From NCBI GenBank assembly GCA_049975245.1, contig JBNGDB010000016.1, forward strand, positions 1 to 53,452: 53,452 nt of DNA, given 5' to 3'. This DNA is from UBA117 sp049975245 (GTDB lineage: Archaea; Methanobacteriota; Methanobacteria; Methanobacteriales; Methanobacteriaceae). The notes beneath the pieces were generated by a model. That model was given only the letters and a program-made list of their open reading frames with translations. It was not told the DNA's origin and searched no databases. Made by a program: the position numbers and the translations under genes. Shown piece by piece: positions 50,159 through 53,452 of the stretch (position 1 is the stretch's first letter; every line of letters starts with the position of its first letter).

Positions 50159-50845
50159 ATGAAGATTGCATGGGGAATTACAGGCGCAGGCCATTTACTA
50201 TTAGAAAGTGTTGAAATTTTAGAGAACCTAGCACAGAAACATGAAGTTACCATATTACTTTCTAAGGCAGGCGAAGAAGTTTTAAAGATGTATGGACTTT
50301 TTGAAAGGGTTAAAAAAATATCAGGGGGATATTATCGAGAATTAGCATTAGAAAAAGAACAAGAATCAAGTTTTCCCATCACGGGCAGATTATCCATGGG
50401 AAGATATGATCTTCTTATAATTTCCCCTACTACCTCAAATACAATAGCTAAAATTGTTTATGGTATCGCCGATTCATTAATCACTAATGCAGTAGCCCAG
50501 GCAGGTAAAGGTAAAGTTAAAACCATTATTATACCAGTGGATATGGAATCTGGAGAGCTTCAAACAGTTTTACCTTCCAAACTTGAACTGGATTTATGTC
50601 AGAAATGTCAGATATGCGAAGCTGCAGCGGTATGTCCCAATGACGCAATAAATCCTGGAGTGGAGATAAATTTACTTAAATGTAAGGGCTGTGGGCTTTG
50701 TCAACAGGCATGTCCCTTCGGAGCCATATCTGGTGGTAAAATAATAACTATCTACATGAGAGAAATTGACGTTAAAAATACTGGTAAATTAATGGATTTA
50801 GACGGTATAGTGGTATTAAAACATCCCTCTAAACTAGTTATTTAA
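50159..50845 (+). CDS. DmrX-like flavoprotein, probable dihydromethanopterin reductase (acceptor)
   Basis: The 228-residue protein couples a UbiX/flavodoxin-like flavoprotein domain (1-140) with two 4Fe-4S clusters. The flavoprotein part has MKIAWGITGAGHLLLESVEI at the N-terminus and LLIISPTTSNTIAKIVYGIA near 85. The clusters are formed by Cys147, 150, 153, 159 and Cys175, 178, 181, 185. This layout is that of archaeal DmrX, which reduces dihydromethanopterin to tetrahydromethanopterin, and related archaeoflavoproteins. The location after glyA, a tetrahydromethanopterin user, supports the idea. ATG at 50159 follows AGGGGAATTTA. It is not a prenyl-FMN-making UbiX because of the ferredoxin part. 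Confidence 0.82.
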   Translation: MKIAWGITGAGHLLLESVEILENLAQKHEVTILLSKAGEEVLKMYGLFERVKKISGGYYRELALEKEQESSFPITGRLSMGRYDLLIISPTTSNTIAKIVYGIADSLITNAVAQAGKGKVKTIIIPVDMESGELQTVLPSKLELDLCQKCQICEAAAVCPNDAINPGVEINLLKCKGCGLCQQACPFGAISGGKIITIYMREIDVKNTGKLMDLDGIVVLKHPSKLVI

Positions 50846-50988
50846 AAAAATCAATATAAATTTTTAATTAAGATTATAATTTTTTGTTGAAATATTTTGA
50901 ATTCATCTAATTTATTTTATATAATATAATAACAAGTAAATATCTTTAAAAACTTAATATTAATAGAAGTGAAGGGGGATATTAAATT

Positions 50989-51375
50989 ATGGAAGATAAG
51001 CATGGAACCGATTTTCTGATTAAACAACTTGAAGATGAAAAATGGTATGTAAGAGAAGATGCAGCTGAACTTCTTGCAGAAGTGGGCGATCCAAAAGCAC
51101 TAAAGCCATTAATAAATGCTTTAAAAGACGATGATTTCCATGTGCGCGAAGCAGCTGCTCTGGCACTTGGAACATTTGATGATAAAAGTTCTGTAGAACC
51201 GCTCATAGATCTTTTAAGTGATAAAAAAGCCAGTGTTCGTTATGCTGCAGCATTAGCCCTTTCAATTGTTGGTGATGAAAGGGCCATGGGGTCATTGGAA
51301 AAGAGCGCTGAAGATGAAGATCCGGTTGTTAGGAAAATTTCAAATATGGCTATTAATGAAATTAAAAAAAGATAA
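50989..51375 (+). CDS. HEAT-repeat (PBS lyase-like) protein
   Basis: The 128-residue protein is made of about four HEAT-like repeats of some 31 residues. Examples are LEDEKWYVREDAAELLAEVG, KDDDFHVREAAALALGTF, SDKKASVRYAAALALSIVG and EDEDPVVRKISNMAINEI. These repeats form a right-handed superhelix that mediates protein binding; no catalytic residues are evident. The ATG at 50989 follows AAGGGGGATATTAAATT. It is followed convergently by a DUF192 gene. The partner is unknown; the phycobilisome-lyase label is only a repeat-family name. Confidence 0.87.
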   Translation: MEDKHGTDFLIKQLEDEKWYVREDAAELLAEVGDPKALKPLINALKDDDFHVREAAALALGTFDDKSSVEPLIDLLSDKKASVRYAAALALSIVGDERAMGSLEKSAEDEDPVVRKISNMAINEIKKR

Positions 51376-51469
51376 TCTGCATATTTATTAAAATATTTAC
51401 TTTAATAAATATTTTTTATTTAATAATCTGTATATTGGAGCCGGTAAATATAAATTAGTAATAGATTAA

Positions 51470-51841
51470 TTAAGAATATTCGCATATATAATCGATTTCA
51501 TCTCCAATTTCAGTATTGGTTTCTTTAATAATTCCTTTTTTTAATTCAATTATGTATTGGGCTGATTTTTTTGGGGTATAAGTTTCCCAAGGGTCAATTG
51601 TTACTAAGTCTACTACTTTTTTTTGGGAGTTTGCAAAAATAATATCTAATGGAAACTTCATAAAGAACATGTGAATGCCGGATGCTCGTCTTCCGCGTTG
51701 TTTTGGGAGTTTTAGTATTAAACCATTTTCTAATGTTTTTTTAAACATTAGACCTTTGAACCGTGAGAAGAAACTATCCGCAATTTTTGCATAACCGAGT
51801 TTATTTCCCTTACTTTTATTTACTATGAGAACAAAGTTCAT
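51470..51841 (-). CDS. DUF192 family protein
   Basis: The 123-residue protein has the DUF192 pattern: SFFSRFKGLMFKKTLENGLI near residues 24-43, the conserved GIHMFFMKFPLDIIFAN near 55-71, and WETYTPKKSAQYIIELKKG near 85-103. No signal peptide is evident, unlike many bacterial members. The family has no established function that I know. ATG at 51841 is 47 bases from the divergent methionine adenosyltransferase start, so the two promoters must overlap. Its 3' end converges with the HEAT-repeat gene. Confidence 0.87.
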   Translation of the reverse strand: MNFVLIVNKSKGNKLGYAKIADSFFSRFKGLMFKKTLENGLILKLPKQRGRRASGIHMFFMKFPLDIIFANSQKKVVDLVTIDPWETYTPKKSAQYIIELKKGIIKETNTEIGDEIDYICEYS

Positions 51842-51888
51842 AAAGATAATTTAACATGATCACTTAAAAATTATGGAGGTTAATCATC

Positions 51889-53094
51889 ATGAGGAATATC
51901 ATTGTTAAAGAGCTCGAACAGAGCCCTATTGAAAAAAATGAAGTAGAAATTGTGGAAAGGAAGGGTATAGGACATCCAGATAGTATAAGTGATGGTATAG
52001 CCGAATCTGTAAGTTGTGCTTTATGCAAAGCTTATATTGATAAGTTTGGCGGAGTTCTTCACCATAATACTGACGAAGTTCAAATCACAGCGGGAGAATC
52101 AGACCCGCAATTTGGCGGTGGAAAAGTTATTAAACCTATTGAAATTCTTTTAACTGGAAGAGGTGTTAAAGAATTTAATGGTGAAAAAATTGGAGTTGAT
52201 ATAATAGCTATTGAAGCGGCTAAGAACTATTTGAATGAAAATATAATTAATTTAGATGTGGAAACCTGTACTGTGGTAGAATGTAAGATAGGACAAGGTT
52301 CAGGGGATCTAGTCGATGTCTTCGGAAGAGATGGGGTGGCTAAATCAAACGACACTTCATTTGGGGTGGGTTATGCTCCTTTTTCAGAGACAGAAAATAT
52401 AGTTTTGGCAGCTGAAAATTTATTAAACTCTAAAAGTTTTAAAAAGAAGTTTCCTCAAGTAGGCGAAGACATAAAAGTTATGGGCTTAAGAGAACATGAC
52501 TCTATTACCTTAACAGTTGCTTCAGCAATGATTTCAAGTTATGTAGATGATCGAGATACTTATATTAATGTTAAAAATGATTTAAATGATATTATAACTG
52601 ATTTAGCTCTTAAATATACGGATAGGGATGTTAATACTTTTATAAATACTGCTGATGATCATAGTTGCCTGTCAGAGAAAGGATTTTATTTAACTGTTAC
52701 TGGAACTTCTGCAGAAATGGGCGACGATGGATCTGTTGGAAGGGGGAACCGTGCAAATGGTCTCATAACTCCAAATAGACCAATGTCTATGGAGGCAACA
52801 TCAGGTAAAAACCCAATAAATCATGTAGGTAAAATATATAATTTACTGTCTAATGAAATTGCAAGTGATGTTGTTAAAAATGTTGAAGGTATTGAACAAA
52901 TTCATATAATGCTTTTAAGCCAGATTGGAAAACCTATAGATCAACCAAAAGCAGCAAGTGCTCAGATTATCTTGGAAGATGGTTACAAGATGGATTTAGT
53001 AAAGCCAAATGTAGAAAAAGTTATTGATTCATGGCTTGAGGACATATCATCTATTACTGAAAAGCTAGTAAAAGGTAAGTTAGGCACATTCTAA
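51889..53094 (+). CDS. mat: Archaeal-type S-adenosylmethionine synthetase
   Basis: This enzyme makes S-adenosylmethionine from methionine and ATP. The 401-residue protein belongs to the archaeal family, which is distant from bacterial MetK. Visible are VERKGIGHPDSISDGIAES near residues 23-41, LHHNTDEVQITAGESDPQFG near 57-76, VVECKIGQGSGDLVDVFGRD near 125, GTSAEMGDDGSVGRGNRANG near 272 and GKNPINHVGKIYNLL near 305. ATG at 51889 follows GGAGGTTAATCATC. No SAM riboswitch-like element fits in the 47-base upstream spacer. A hairpin terminator follows. Confidence 0.96.
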   Translation: MRNIIVKELEQSPIEKNEVEIVERKGIGHPDSISDGIAESVSCALCKAYIDKFGGVLHHNTDEVQITAGESDPQFGGGKVIKPIEILLTGRGVKEFNGEKIGVDIIAIEAAKNYLNENIINLDVETCTVVECKIGQGSGDLVDVFGRDGVAKSNDTSFGVGYAPFSETENIVLAAENLLNSKSFKKKFPQVGEDIKVMGLREHDSITLTVASAMISSYVDDRDTYINVKNDLNDIITDLALKYTDRDVNTFINTADDHSCLSEKGFYLTVTGTSAEMGDDGSVGRGNRANGLITPNRPMSMEATSGKNPINHVGKIYNLLSNEIASDVVKNVEGIEQIHIMLLSQIGKPIDQPKAASAQIILEDGYKMDLVKPNVEKVIDSWLEDISSITEKLVKGKLGTF

Positions 53095-53145
53095 TCAAAC
53101 CGTATTTTAAAATTAGATGTTGGCACTTCATCCTTCAATTTAATC

Positions 53146-53175
53146 AAAGTCCCCTATAACTATATAGGGGCATTT
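53146..53175 (+). terminator. Terminator hairpin after the S-adenosylmethionine synthetase gene
   Basis: CCCCTATA at 53151-53158 pairs perfectly with TATAGGGG at 53163-53170 around ACTA. Outer TCAAA/TTTGA pairs extend it after a 2-base internal mismatch. T-rich sequence follows, ending in ATTTTTTTAG near 53190-53200. Confidence 0.7.
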
Positions 53176-53206
53176 GATTTTTAAAAAAATATTTTTTTAG
53201 ACATGA

Positions 53207-53220
53207 ACTTCAAGTGTAAA
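53207..53220 (-). repeat. Isolated ORB-like site about 38 kb from the origin
   Basis: Plus-strand ACTTCAAGTGTAAA at 53207-53220 is the reverse complement of TTTACACTTGAAGT and matches the origin repeat core exactly over TTACACTTGAA. Further on, the minus strand reads ATGTCT, as in the third and fourth left-arm repeats. It is a single copy in a gene-free 358-base tail (53095-53452) where, apart from the hairpin terminator, nothing else was recognised. Confidence 0.5.
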
Positions 53221-53452
53221 ATTTTTTTTTAATATACCTATCTATAAAAGTGAGCCTATTATAACTTCAAAACTAGATATTAAATTGTAATTTTTCTTTA
53301 ATTGTTAATATATAATTTTAAATCTTGGTATTTATCATATTAAAATTTTCAATATCTTTTCATCCGATATTAATAAAAAAGGTTATCCTTCTTTAAGAAT
53401 ACAAATTGAAGTAGATTTTGATGTATAATTTCAATTTTAATTAAATTTTAAA

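Noticed and set aside
51842..51888. SAM-responsive riboswitch before the S-adenosylmethionine synthetase gene
   Set aside because: The spacer is only 47 bases and already contains the ribosome site; no conserved riboswitch structure can fit.
1..53452. tRNA genes, rRNA, insertion sequences, integrases or prophage genes
   Set aside because: No GC-rich cloverleaf-like segment, T-loop GTTCRANYC box, transposase or integrase motif was seen in any spacer or frame by reading; a tRNAscan-type search was not possible here.

Overview
This window is an AT-rich stretch of archaeal chromosome from a hydrogenotrophic methanogen of the order Methanobacteriales (Methanobacterium/Methanobrevibacter-like). 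The evidence is a full-length HdrA, a methanogenesis marker 11 protein, cobamide genes, archaeal DNA polymerase D small subunit, Hef, RPA, RadA and Orc1/Cdc6 genes, a fused Kae1-Bud32, a tandem PurE, and GGTGAT/GGAGGT Shine-Dalgarno sites in front of ATG, GTG and TTG starts. The gene order resembles, from memory, the Methanothermobacter chromosome around cdc6-1. No insertion sequence, prophage, CRISPR array, tRNA or rRNA was found.

Layout. 1-2438: ilvE, uppP and a decayed membrane gene. 2439-9449: cobT (minus), then kae1-bud32, a small unknown gene, and a tight operon of XTP pyrophosphatase, ribosomal protein S15, RecJ-like DHH nuclease and the phosphomevalonate dehydratase large subunit. 9611-15000: hef, trmI, pyrB and, convergent to them, orc1/cdc6. 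15000-16078: a gene-free region that is almost certainly the chromosomal replication origin. It has two outward-facing arms of ORB repeats around an AT-rich core. 16079-25235: a DUF2299 gene, cobD/cbiB, cbiG, UPF0147, a class II aldolase with no standard start codon, polymerase D DP1, a secreted unknown protein, cbiH with a Cys-rich tail, and a PhoU/TrkA-C plus MgtE-type transporter pair. 25275-27253: two tandem cysteine-bearing proteins with pilin-like N-termini. 27629-30519: DUF35, cfbA/cbiX, thiL and a radical SAM enzyme, with overlapping starts. 30567-35946: a UbiD-family decarboxylase preceded by a 47-residue membrane microprotein, tandem purE, a GT2 glycosyltransferase with an extracytoplasmic domain, and methanogenesis marker 11. 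36208-40789 (minus): leuC-leuD-leuB-type genes, cysteine desulfurase, a 25-residue membrane microprotein and ribH. 41114-53094: a six-OB-fold RPA, radA, AEC transporter, hdrA, DUF169, glyA, a DmrX-like flavoprotein, a HEAT-repeat protein, DUF192 and the archaeal S-adenosylmethionine synthetase. A lone ORB-like site lies beyond it.

How the genes work together. Replication, repair and recombination genes (recJ-like, hef, cdc6, DP1, RPA, radA) surround the origin within about 37 kb. Five genes of cobamide/tetrapyrrole synthesis (cobT, cobD, cbiG, cbiH, cfbA) are dispersed in the window. The phosphomevalonate dehydratase large subunit and the UbiD-family decarboxylase fit consecutive steps of the archaeal modified mevalonate pathway. 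HdrA, glyA, the DmrX-like protein and marker 11 belong to C1/methanogenic metabolism.

The points I consider most worth a second look are the helical phasing of the origin repeats, the distant ORB copy, two membrane microproteins, the aldolase lacking a normal start codon, the PurE half that has lost its SAHR motif, the GT2 protein with AbrB-like half-repeats outside the membrane, the pilin-like pair, and dyads overlapping the hdrA promoter.
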